Assembly: GCF_003967355.1 (NCBI RefSeq)
Contig: NZ_BIFH01000013.1
Span: 802,651 to 866,650, forward strand
DNA from: Embleya hyalina
Lineage (GTDB): Bacteria > Actinomycetota > Actinomycetes > Streptomycetales > Streptomycetaceae
Length of the DNA stretch: 64,000 bases
Reading direction: 5' to 3'
The translations under genes and the position numbers were made by a program. The notes below the pieces were generated by a model. The model had not been told where the DNA came from. It searched no databases and saw only the letters and a program-made list of their open reading frames with translations. Shown in pieces: positions 54,752-62,647 of the stretch (its first letter is position 1; every line of letters starts with the position of its first letter).

Positions 54752-56107
54752 ATGAGCAGACTGCGCGTAGCCGGCGGAAGCGGCTCCGGAGGGGCGCTGT
54801 TTCGCCGGCCGTCGGCGCGGGCCAGACTCGCGCTGATGTACGGCGGCGTGTCGCTCGTCGTCGGCGCGGTGCTGCTGGGCATCGTGTACTGGTTCGTCGA
54901 CCGGCGACTGTCCGAGCGACTGCCGATGGCGCTGGCGAGGACACTGGCGGCGGACACGTCGTCCTCTCCCGCGTTCGTGAACGACTCCGGCCCGCTGAAC
55001 ATGGGCTCGACCCGGCCCGCGCAACGCCTGCCGGGTGTAGAGGTCCATGGCGTCGCGATCCCCGCGGACGCGGTCCGGCGGGCCGTCGACACCGGCCAGG
55101 ACGTGACGATGAGTCAGTTGCTGACCGTGCTCGTCGCGGCTCTGCTGCTCCTGGCCGCGACCTCGATCCTGGTCGGCTGGTGGATGTCCGGTCGCGTACT
55201 GCGCCCGGTGCACAAGATCACCGCGACGGCCCGCCGCTTGTCCGAGCACAACCTGCACGAGCGAATCGCGATGCCCGGACCGGACGACGAACTCAAGGAA
55301 CTCGCCGACACGTTCGACGGAATGCTGGATCGGCTGGAGAAGTCCTTCGACAGCCGGCGGCTGTTCGTCGCCAACGCCTCACACGAGTTGCGTACGCCGC
55401 TGACCATCCAGCGCACGGCGATCGAGATCGGCCTGGCCGATCCGCACTCGCCGACCGACGTCGTCGAGACCCGCGAGCAGTTGTTGGCGCTGAACCGGCG
55501 CACCGAACGCCTGATCGACGGCCTGCTCGACCTCGCGGTGAGCGAACGCGGCAACGTCCGGGCGTCCCCGGTCGCCCTCGACGAACTCACCGCCGACGTC
55601 CTGCGCCAGACCTTCCCGGCGGCCGAACAGGCGGGCGTACGGGTCGACGCGAACCTGACCGCCGGCGTGGTGTCCGGCGACCCGCTGCTGCTGCGCCAAC
55701 TGGTCACCAACCTGGTCGAGAACGCGGTCCGCCACAACCACCCGGGCGGCTCCGTCACGGTCGCCGTCTCGGCCGGCCTGCTCCGCGTCCGCAACACCGG
55801 CCCGGTCATCCCGGCCGACCACGTCCCCGAACTCTTCGAACCCTTCCGTCGATTCCGCCCCGACCGCACCGGCTCGGCCAAGGGCTCCGGTCTGGGCCTG
55901 TCCATCGTCCAGGCGATAGTCCACGCCCACGCGGCCCTGCTCTCCGCCACCGCGAACCGGCACGGCGGCCTCACCATAGCCGTGGCCCTCCCCGGACCCT
56001 CCGGCCGCACGAACGCCCCGAACCCCTCCGTTCGACCCCCGCTCGAGAGCCGCCGGCACACCGGATTCGGGATCGGCGCGGATGACTCCGGTTCCCGGTT
56101 CGGGTGA
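54752..56107 (+). CDS. Sensor histidine kinase (no adjacent response regulator)
   Basis: A 451-residue kinase: N-terminal membrane helix (about 27-50), an extracellular loop of about 75 residues, second helix (about 125-145), HAMP (RPVHKITATARRLSEHN), HisKA with phospho-accepting His in NASHELRTPLTIQRT (about residue 212), and HATPase_c with N-box LVENAVRHN and G-box KGSGLGLSIV. A disordered tail follows. The response regulator normally encoded just upstream is absent; the DNA there is decayed. GC content and codon bias are normal, so the kinase is probably functional with a remote partner. Confidence 0.91.
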   Translation: MSRLRVAGGSGSGGALFRRPSARARLALMYGGVSLVVGAVLLGIVYWFVDRRLSERLPMALARTLAADTSSSPAFVNDSGPLNMGSTRPAQRLPGVEVHGVAIPADAVRRAVDTGQDVTMSQLLTVLVAALLLLAATSILVGWWMSGRVLRPVHKITATARRLSEHNLHERIAMPGPDDELKELADTFDGMLDRLEKSFDSRRLFVANASHELRTPLTIQRTAIEIGLADPHSPTDVVETREQLLALNRRTERLIDGLLDLAVSERGNVRASPVALDELTADVLRQTFPAAEQAGVRVDANLTAGVVSGDPLLLRQLVTNLVENAVRHNHPGGSVTVAVSAGLLRVRNTGPVIPADHVPELFEPFRRFRPDRTGSAKGSGLGLSIVQAIVHAHAALLSATANRHGGLTIAVALPGPSGRTNAPNPSVRPPLESRRHTGFGIGADDSGSRFG

Positions 56108-56350
56108 TGTCGGTGGTGGTGTGTGCCATGGCCGGGTACTCGGGCATCGATGTCCGAAGCGACGTCGCCGGCCACCGGACCCGTGCCCCGCCCCGGCACC
56201 CACCGGGCGTGCCCGCGCGCATCGCACGATCACCGCGCCACACCGCCCGCCCGTCCGCCGCACGTCGCGCGCCGGCGACGACCGAGCCGAATCGGTCGCC
56301 GTGCACCGTGCGGCGGTTCGACCACCACCAGACGCATCGGAAGGTTGCCC

Positions 56351-56551
56351 ATGGCCGTACCCCTGCTCCTGACCCGCCGCCTGACCACCCCGATCGGCAG
56401 GCCACGCCGGCTGCCGGACCACCACTACGATCCCGCCCTGTGTGCGAACGTCGTCGCCGACGGCACCCTGCTCGTCCACGCCGCGGACCCGAATCTCGTC
56501 GCGGACTACACCTCCACCCAGGAGCCCTCGGGCCTCAAGACGGACGACTGA
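56351..56551 (+). CDS. Small protein (66 aa), possible RiPP precursor or unknown
   Basis: ATG at 56351 with GGAAGG six bases before. The sequence (MAVPLLLTRRLTTPIGRPRR..., then LCANVVADGTLLVHAADPNL and a polar tail STQEPSGLKTDD) has good coding bias. A basic leader, a single Cys and an acidic Ser/Thr-rich C-terminus are compatible with a modified-peptide precursor, but no maturase lies nearby. Unrecognised family. Confidence 0.6.
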   Translation: MAVPLLLTRRLTTPIGRPRRLPDHHYDPALCANVVADGTLLVHAADPNLVADYTSTQEPSGLKTDD

Positions 56552-56719
56552 CCCGAAGCCGTCCCGGCGGTTCGAAGACGATCTCTCGAGGCCGAGCAGG
56601 ATCGGAGAAGCCCCGGTCATGGCGCGGCCCCTAGCGTGATGGTCATGGCAACCGCAGGGCGTCCGGGTCCGGTCCGGGTGCCGGGCGGGTACACATCTCT
56701 ACTGTGCAAGGGGCAAGAC

Positions 56720-57133
56720 ATGAAGGCGCACGTCAGCTCGATCCTCCTCGGTGTCCGTGACATGGACCGGGCGAAGCGGTTCTACACCGAGGGGCTGGGT
56801 TGGAGGGTCGAGAACGACTACGGCGTCTCGGTGTTCTTCGCGTCGGACGGGGCCTCGCCGGTCGGTTTCTATGCCCGTGAGGGTCTGGCGGCCCAGGTGG
56901 GGACGGATCCGGAGGGCAGCGGTTTCAGCGGGCTGGTCCTGACCTACGTCGTGCGCAGCGAGGCGCGGGTCGACGAGATCATGGCGGAGGCCGTGAAGGC
57001 CGGCGCCACGATCCTCAACCCGGCCGGCGCGCTGCCGTGGGGCGGCTACGGCGGCACGTTCGCCGACCCCGACGGCTACGTCTGGAGCGTGGGCTACAGC
57101 GACCAGGGCACCGACCAGCCCTACGCGGAGTAG
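56720..57133 (+). CDS. VOC (glyoxalase/dioxygenase-fold) family protein
   Basis: A 137-residue vicinal-oxygen-chelate protein with two beta-alpha-beta-beta-beta modules: SSILLGVRDMDRAKRFYTEGLGWRV and SGLVLTYVVRSEARVDEIMAEAVKAGA, then GGYGGTFADPDGYVWSVGY. The expected metal ligands (His at the start, Glu at the end) are not both present: the N-terminal His is replaced by Ser-Ser, so it may bind rather than catalyse, as in bleomycin-type resistance proteins. AAGGGG precedes the ATG. Confidence 0.85.
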   Translation: MKAHVSSILLGVRDMDRAKRFYTEGLGWRVENDYGVSVFFASDGASPVGFYAREGLAAQVGTDPEGSGFSGLVLTYVVRSEARVDEIMAEAVKAGATILNPAGALPWGGYGGTFADPDGYVWSVGYSDQGTDQPYAE

Positions 57134-57379
57134 CCGCGACCGCTCGCCGCACGGGCGTCCGGGACGGCACGGTACGCGCCGCTGCCGTCCCGGTGTGGGA
57201 TGTCCAAGCCGGGCGGTCCGGATCCGCGGTGACCTCGCCGACGAGGTCGAGGTCGAACCGGACGTCGGCAGGATCGTCGTTGACCTCCGGGTCCGCGGAC
57301 GGGAGGGTGGACGACTGTGCGGACCTCCGCCCGGGAGCGTTCGCAGGCAGTGCGGCCGGCTGCCGTCTCAGGAGGTCCT

Positions 57380-58621
57380 GTGCCCTACGGTTACCTTGTC
57401 CCGGTCGTGCTCGTCGCGGTCGGCACGGTGTTCGCGCTGCGACCGGCACCGTGGTCGCATCCGCTCGGCCGCGCGAGTTACTTTTTCGGTCTGGCCGCGA
57501 ACGAACTGCCGTTCGCGGCCTTCCTCTGGATGCTGCTCCTCCCGACGGTGTCGGCGTTCGCTCAAGGGGACATCGACTCGGCGGGTGCCTGGGCGATCGT
57601 CGCACTGGCCGCGGTGACCACGCCCGGACTCGCGATCATCGCCTGCCGCGGACTGGGAGAGCGGGGCAGGATCGAGCACGCCATGGAGGAAGGTCTGGGC
57701 GCCGAATGGCGCGCCGCCATCGACGCCGATCTGGGCAAGGGCCTTCGCCGTCGGCTCCCTCTGGCACGCGTTCTGATCCTGCCCATCTTTCGGCGTCGGT
57801 GGGATGTGCGGCGCGTCGCGAACCTCTCCTACGGCGACGCGGGCCGCCGCAACAGACTCGACGTCTACCACCACCGCTCGCGCCCGGTGGGCGGGCCCGT
57901 GCTGATCCACATGCACGGCGGCGGTTACACCGGGGGTCACAAGAACAGCCAGTCGCTTCCCCTGCTGTACCGGCTCGCCGGTCGGGGCTGGGTGACCATC
58001 AGCGCCAACTACCGGCTCAAGCCACACGTCAAGCACCCCGACCACATGATCGACCTGAAGAAGACGATCGCGTGGGCGCGGCAATACGCCCACGAGTACG
58101 GGGCCGATCCCACGACGTTGTTCATCGCGGGCAGTTCGGCGGGCGGACACATGGCCTCGATCGCCGCGCTGACCCCCAACGACCCCGAATTCCAGCCGGG
58201 TTTCGAGGACGCCGACACCTCGGTCACCGGGGCCGTCATCCTGAACGGCTTCCTGGGTCCCTACTGGGACCAGGGCCCCGAATCCTCCCCCTTGGGCCAT
58301 GCCGGACCCGACGCGCCCCCCTTCTTCATCGCGCACGGCGACCTGGACCCGCAGGTCCCCGTGTCCGACATCCGAGCGATTGCCGACGAACTGCGCCGTA
58401 CCTCCGACAATCCGGTCGTCTACGCCGAGTTGCGCGGTGGGAACCACGCGTTCGACCTGTACCACTCGCCCCGCTTCGAGGCCCTCGTGGACGCGATCGA
58501 GGCATTCACCGCCTGGGTGAGATCGACCCGCCTCGCGCCACCGACACACGAAGGCAACGGGCAGGCACCCCCAAGCCCCTTCACCCTTCCTCCGAGCCCC
58601 GACCGAACCCCGGCCGGCTGA
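57380..58621 (+). CDS. HSL-type alpha/beta hydrolase (esterase) with membrane anchor
   Basis: A 413-residue esterase. Three hydrophobic segments (about residues 4-85) anchor it in the membrane. The catalytic domain has the oxyanion motif HMHGGGYTGG, nucleophile GSSAGGHM (Ser about 255), acid in HGDLDPQVP and His in GGNHAFDL, the hormone-sensitive-lipase (IV) arrangement. GTG at 57380 follows AGGAGG by 3 bp. It should hydrolyse short- to medium-chain esters at the cell surface. It converges on the MFS gene with a terminator between. Confidence 0.88.
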   Translation: MPYGYLVPVVLVAVGTVFALRPAPWSHPLGRASYFFGLAANELPFAAFLWMLLLPTVSAFAQGDIDSAGAWAIVALAAVTTPGLAIIACRGLGERGRIEHAMEEGLGAEWRAAIDADLGKGLRRRLPLARVLILPIFRRRWDVRRVANLSYGDAGRRNRLDVYHHRSRPVGGPVLIHMHGGGYTGGHKNSQSLPLLYRLAGRGWVTISANYRLKPHVKHPDHMIDLKKTIAWARQYAHEYGADPTTLFIAGSSAGGHMASIAALTPNDPEFQPGFEDADTSVTGAVILNGFLGPYWDQGPESSPLGHAGPDAPPFFIAHGDLDPQVPVSDIRAIADELRRTSDNPVVYAELRGGNHAFDLYHSPRFEALVDAIEAFTAWVRSTRLAPPTHEGNGQAPPSPFTLPPSPDRTPAG

Positions 58622-58659
58622 CCACCGACCGGGCGTCGCGTCCGCACCCGCGAACACCA

Positions 58660-58691
58660 CCGGCCCCGGCGCGCGACGGAGCCGGGGCCGG
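58660..58691. terminator. Bidirectional terminator between esterase and MFS genes
   Basis: 11-bp perfect arms (CCGGCCCCGGC and GCCGGGGCCGG) with a 10-nt loop. Confidence 0.7.
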
Positions 58692-58760
58692 CCCACACCG
58701 ACCGCCGGTGGGTGGGGGCGTGGCGGGCACAGGAGTGCTGTGCCGGGTGGTGACGGGGTG

Positions 58761-60320
58761 TCAGTGGGCGGTGGTGGCGGGGGCGGCGGGGGTGTTCGCG
58801 GGGGTGTCGGCCGCGGCCGGCGGGCCGGCCTTCTTCAGTGGCACCTCGATGACGAACAAAGCGGCGAGGAACGCCACGGCGCAGGCGATCGCCGCGGCGA
58901 GGAAGATCTGGTGGGTGCCGTCGGTGACGGCTTGCAGGTAGGCGTGCCTGCCGGCGGCGGGGAGCCGGTCCAGCGCGTCGGGGTCGGCCGCGACGTCGCT
59001 TGTCGCGGCGGGTACGCGGGAGTGGAGGGAGCGGGTGAAGAGCGCGCCGAACAGGGCCACACCGAGGGAGCCGCCGAGGGTGCGGAACAGGTTGATCGAA
59101 CTCATGGCCGCGCCCATGTCCCGCATGGAGACGCTGTTTTGGGCGATGGTGGAGGCCATCTGCAGGGTGAGGCCGAGTCCGATGCCGACCAGGACCATGT
59201 ACAGGGCGGTCGTCCGCGACGACGTCGCGGTGTCCATGGTGGCCAGCAGGCCGAGGCCCACGGCCAGGAACGCGGTGCCCAGGACGGGGAAGATCTTGTA
59301 GCGGCCGGTGGCGGACATCACCTTGCCCGCGATCGCGGAGACGATGACGACGGGGATCATCATGGGCAGCATGAGCAGGCCGGAGTTGCCGGCCGAGGCG
59401 CCCTGCACGGTCTGTTGGAACAGCGGCAGGTAGAGTCCGCTGCCGAACATGACGACCCCGGCGACCAGGATCAGCACGACCGCGAGCGGGTAGTTGCGGT
59501 GGTCGGTGAACACGGTCGGCGGCAGCAGCGGTTCCGCGACCCGCCGCTCCACCGCGATGAACGCGGCGAGTCCGACCACGGCGATGGCGGTCGGGGTGAG
59601 GATCTGCCAGGACCCCCAGGCGTAGGTGACGCCGGCCCAGGTGGCGGCGAGCACGATCGCGCTGATGGTGACGGTCAGCAGTGCGATGCCCGCCCAGTCG
59701 ATCCTCGCCTTGATGCGCTTGGCGGGTACGTGGAGTGCCAGCCACAGCCACGCCAGGGTGAGCACGCCCAGCGGCAGGTTGACGTAGAAGGCCCAGCGCC
59801 AACCGAAGTGGTTGGTGATGAACCCGCCGATCAGCGGGCCGCCGATGGTGCCGATCGCCATGATGGAGGCGCCCATGCCCTGGTACTTGCCGCGTTCGCG
59901 CGGCGGGACGAGGGCGGCGATCAGGGCGAAGGCGCCGGCGCCGATGCCGCCGGCGCCGATGCCCTGTACGACGCGGAAGACGATCAGCTGGGTCATCGAC
60001 TGGGACAGGCCGCACAGTGCGGATCCGGCGACGAACACCGCGATCGAGGCCAGGTACATGGGCTTGCGGCCGACGAGGTCACCGAACTTGCCCCAGATCG
60101 GGGTCGTGACGGCGGTGACGAGGGTGTAGGCGGTGACGACCCAGGAGATGTGTTCCAGGCCGCCGAGGTCGCCGACGATCGTGGGCATCGCGGTGCCGAC
60201 GACCATGTTGTCGAGCATCGACAAAAGCATCGCGAGCATCACGCCGAGCAGCACCCAGCGCACGTTCTTCGGCTCGGCGGCCGGCGTTGCGGGATCGGCG
60301 GGTGGGAGGGATGCGGACAT
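58761..60320 (-). CDS. MFS drug exporter (DHA2, EmrB/QacA type)
   Basis: A 519-residue 14-helix drug:H+ antiporter. DHA2 motifs are seen: LDNMVVGTAMPTIVGDLGG (motif D1), GKFGDLVGRKPMYL (motif A), GIGAGGIGAGAF and WRWAFYVNLPLGVL (motif C/B region). ATG at 60320 has AAAGGAG eight bases before. It is divergent from a TetR repressor with an operator between, the usual arrangement for an inducible multidrug pump. Confidence 0.94.
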   Translation of the reverse strand: MSASLPPADPATPAAEPKNVRWVLLGVMLAMLLSMLDNMVVGTAMPTIVGDLGGLEHISWVVTAYTLVTAVTTPIWGKFGDLVGRKPMYLASIAVFVAGSALCGLSQSMTQLIVFRVVQGIGAGGIGAGAFALIAALVPPRERGKYQGMGASIMAIGTIGGPLIGGFITNHFGWRWAFYVNLPLGVLTLAWLWLALHVPAKRIKARIDWAGIALLTVTISAIVLAATWAGVTYAWGSWQILTPTAIAVVGLAAFIAVERRVAEPLLPPTVFTDHRNYPLAVVLILVAGVVMFGSGLYLPLFQQTVQGASAGNSGLLMLPMMIPVVIVSAIAGKVMSATGRYKIFPVLGTAFLAVGLGLLATMDTATSSRTTALYMVLVGIGLGLTLQMASTIAQNSVSMRDMGAAMSSINLFRTLGGSLGVALFGALFTRSLHSRVPAATSDVAADPDALDRLPAAGRHAYLQAVTDGTHQIFLAAAIACAVAFLAALFVIEVPLKKAGPPAAADTPANTPAAPATTAH

Positions 60321-60410
60321 GACCGATCGCTCCTTTCGGGCAGGGGAGGAGAGGGAGGCGGTCGGGCAGTGCCCCGCGACCGCCGTCTCAGAAGAGCACA
60401 CTCGTAAAAT

Positions 60411-60429
60411 AAGTGCAACCGATGCACTT
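60411..60429. promoter_or_regulatory. TetR operator AAGTGCA-ACCGA-TGCACTT
   Basis: Perfect 7+7 inverted repeat in the divergent region between the MFS exporter and TetR genes, 34 bp before the TetR start and about 90 bp before the exporter start. A further TTGCAC half-site follows at 60436. Very likely the TetR-type binding site. Confidence 0.7.
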
Positions 60430-60463
60430 TTGAAATTGCACAACCGAAGGGTAGGATCCGCGT

Positions 60464-61078
60464 ATGACCGAGACCGGCGCCGCGCCCGCACCACTGGGGC
60501 GCCGTGAGCGCAAGAAGGCCGCCACCCGTCAGGCGATCGCCGACGCCGCGCTGGACCTGTTCCTGGAGCGCGGCTACGACGACGTCAGCATCCGCGAGAT
60601 CGCGGACGCCGCCGACGTGTCCACCACGACGCTCTTCAAGCACTTCTCGGGCAAAGAGGCGCTGGTCTTCGACCGACAGGACGAGATGAAGGCCCACCAA
60701 CTCGCCGTGGTGCGCGAACGACCCCGGGGCCAGTCCATCCCCGTCGCCCTGCGCGAGCACGCCCTGCGCTACCGCCAGATCAACCCCGACGACGAACCCG
60801 AGGCCGCCGCCTTCCTCGACCTGGTCGGCAGAACCCCGGCGCTGCTCGACTACCAGCACGCCGCGTGGCTGGAGAACACGACGGCCCTGGCCCGGATCAT
60901 CGCCGAGGACAGCGGCCTCCCGGCGGACGACCCGGCCTGCACGGCCCTGGCCCACTTCGCCCTCGAAGCCCCCCGTGCCGCCCGCCACCACCAGGACAGA
61001 GCCGAAGCCATCACCCGCGCCTTCGACCTCCTGGAACAGGGCTGGCAATCCATCACATCCGGGACCCACAAGCCCTGA
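60464..61078 (+). CDS. TetR family transcriptional regulator
   Basis: A 204-residue TetR protein: N-terminal helix-turn-helix (RQAIADAALDLFLERGYDDVSIREIADAADVSTTTLFKHFSGKEALVF) and a helical ligand domain. It is divergent from the DHA2 exporter, which it probably represses. A short leader (TETGAAPAPLGRRERKKA) precedes the domain. Start at ATG 60464. Confidence 0.93.
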   Translation: MTETGAAPAPLGRRERKKAATRQAIADAALDLFLERGYDDVSIREIADAADVSTTTLFKHFSGKEALVFDRQDEMKAHQLAVVRERPRGQSIPVALREHALRYRQINPDDEPEAAAFLDLVGRTPALLDYQHAAWLENTTALARIIAEDSGLPADDPACTALAHFALEAPRAARHHQDRAEAITRAFDLLEQGWQSITSGTHKP

Positions 61079-61299
61079 TACGAGGTGATCGCGCCGGCGC
61101 GTTCGCCGCCGGCATCACCTTCACCCCGGCCGCCCTCGCGGCCCGCCCGTGGAGGTGGATCGGTGGGGGGATCGGGCTCGAACCGGTCGTGGGGCGAATG
61201 AGTGTCTGATAGCGTCCGGCGGGTTGGGACACCGTCTGCGGGGGCGTTGTTCGAGCGGTGCGAAGGCGCGTATCACTCGTTCACTCCGGGGGCCGTGGA

Positions 61300-62112
61300 A
61301 TGACACACCAGGACGCGCCGGCCGTCGCCGGGATCGACGTCGCCGTCCCGAGCGTGGCGCGGGTCTACGACTATCTGCTCGGCGGCAAGGACAACTTCGC
61401 CTCCGATCGAGAGGTCGGGGATCGCCTCCTGGCCATCGCCCCCGACACCACGCGCACGGCCCCGATCCACCGCGAGTTCCTGGTGCGGGGTGTGCGCTAC
61501 CTGGCCGGGATCGGCGTCACCCAGTTCGTGGACCTGGGTTCCGGGCTGCCCACGGCCGACAACACGCATCAGGCGGCCCACGCGGTGGATCCGCGATGCT
61601 CGGTCGTGTACGTCGACCACGACCCCATCGTCCTCGCCCACGGAAGGGCCATCCTGGCCGACCACCCGCGAACCGCGGTCGTGCAGGCCGACTTCCGCTC
61701 GCCCGACGACGTCGTGTCCGCGCCGGGATTCGAGCGGCTGATCGACCTTTCCAAGCCCGTGGCCTGGTTGATGCTCTCGGTCGTGCACCATCTCGGAGAC
61801 GAGGAGAACCCGAACGCCCTCGTCGAGGAGTACAAGTCCCGGATGACGCCGGGCAGTCACCTGTTCCTGTCCCATTTCCTCCGGCGCCCGGGAGACGAAC
61901 GCATCGATCGCCTGGAGGCCGTCATGCAGGAGAGCCTGGGCAGCGGGCGCTTCCGGACGCAGGACGAGATCGAGAAGTACTTCGACGGCATGGAGATGGT
62001 CCATCCGGGAGTCGTCTCCACCGCCCTGTGGCGCCCCACCGCGCCCGTCGCCCCCGGGGACCTGGAAACGTCGCACATCCTGATCTCGGGCGGAATGGCC
62101 CAGAAGACCTGA
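61300..62112 (+). CDS. SAM-dependent methyltransferase (DUF574 family)
   Basis: A 270-residue methyltransferase of the actinobacterial DUF574 group. The family N-terminus is clear: DVAVPSVARVYDYLLGGKDNFASDRE, then VDLGSGLPTADNTHQ (SAM loop) and VVYVDHDPIVLAHGRAIL. SHFLRRPGD and HPGVVSTALWRP close the domain. These proteins are numerous in streptomycetes; substrates are mostly unknown. ATG at 61300 was chosen because the family starts here. Confidence 0.92.
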   Translation: MTHQDAPAVAGIDVAVPSVARVYDYLLGGKDNFASDREVGDRLLAIAPDTTRTAPIHREFLVRGVRYLAGIGVTQFVDLGSGLPTADNTHQAAHAVDPRCSVVYVDHDPIVLAHGRAILADHPRTAVVQADFRSPDDVVSAPGFERLIDLSKPVAWLMLSVVHHLGDEENPNALVEEYKSRMTPGSHLFLSHFLRRPGDERIDRLEAVMQESLGSGRFRTQDEIEKYFDGMEMVHPGVVSTALWRPTAPVAPGDLETSHILISGGMAQKT

Positions 62113-62647
62113 GCTCGGCGTCCCTCCGCGGACATCCCGGCACCGGGCACCGGGCACCCCGGCCGACCAGGATCGCCGGGGCCGCGTCGAAGGGGGCCTC
62201 GCCGGCACCGTGCGGTTCGCGCCTCCTTCCGGCCCCAACTCCCCCTCGAAGTAGTCGTACAGCCGGCGCGATGGCCGCGCGGAGCAACGAGCAAGCGCAT
62301 GACTGGGCTCCGGTGGGACGGGAACGGACCGGAACGCGCCCGGGGAAGCGTGGGTCGGCGCGGACGGCCGGCCGGTCGGACCGCCGCACCACGCTCTCGC
62401 GCGTCGGTCGCGCGCCAACCGGGTGAAGTACACGAACAGCCTTCACTCGAAAGGGATGGATCGTGTGCGAGCCGTCAATTCTGAATGACGTGCCGCCCTC
62501 TTTCGGCCGCCTGCGGGTGCACTCCCGACCCGCGAACCGCCGCATCCAGCCCGGCCCGCCGCCCCGTCGCCCGTTCACCCGGCCGCCCGCCGGCGCGCGA
62601 CGACGATCCCGCGACCTTCACCGTCCCGGAAGGAACCCGCAACCACC
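62113..62647. other. Intergenic region upstream of LodA-like gene
   Basis: About 535 bp without a convincing gene. A slightly A/T-richer stretch near 62430-62490 may hold the promoter of the LodA-like gene. No inverted repeat stands out. Confidence 0.4.

Noticed and set aside
61160-61190. tRNA-like GGTTCGAGCC on the minus strand
   Set aside because: The T-stem has a mismatch and no acceptor, D or anticodon arms fit; not a tRNA, and no attachment-site repeat was found.
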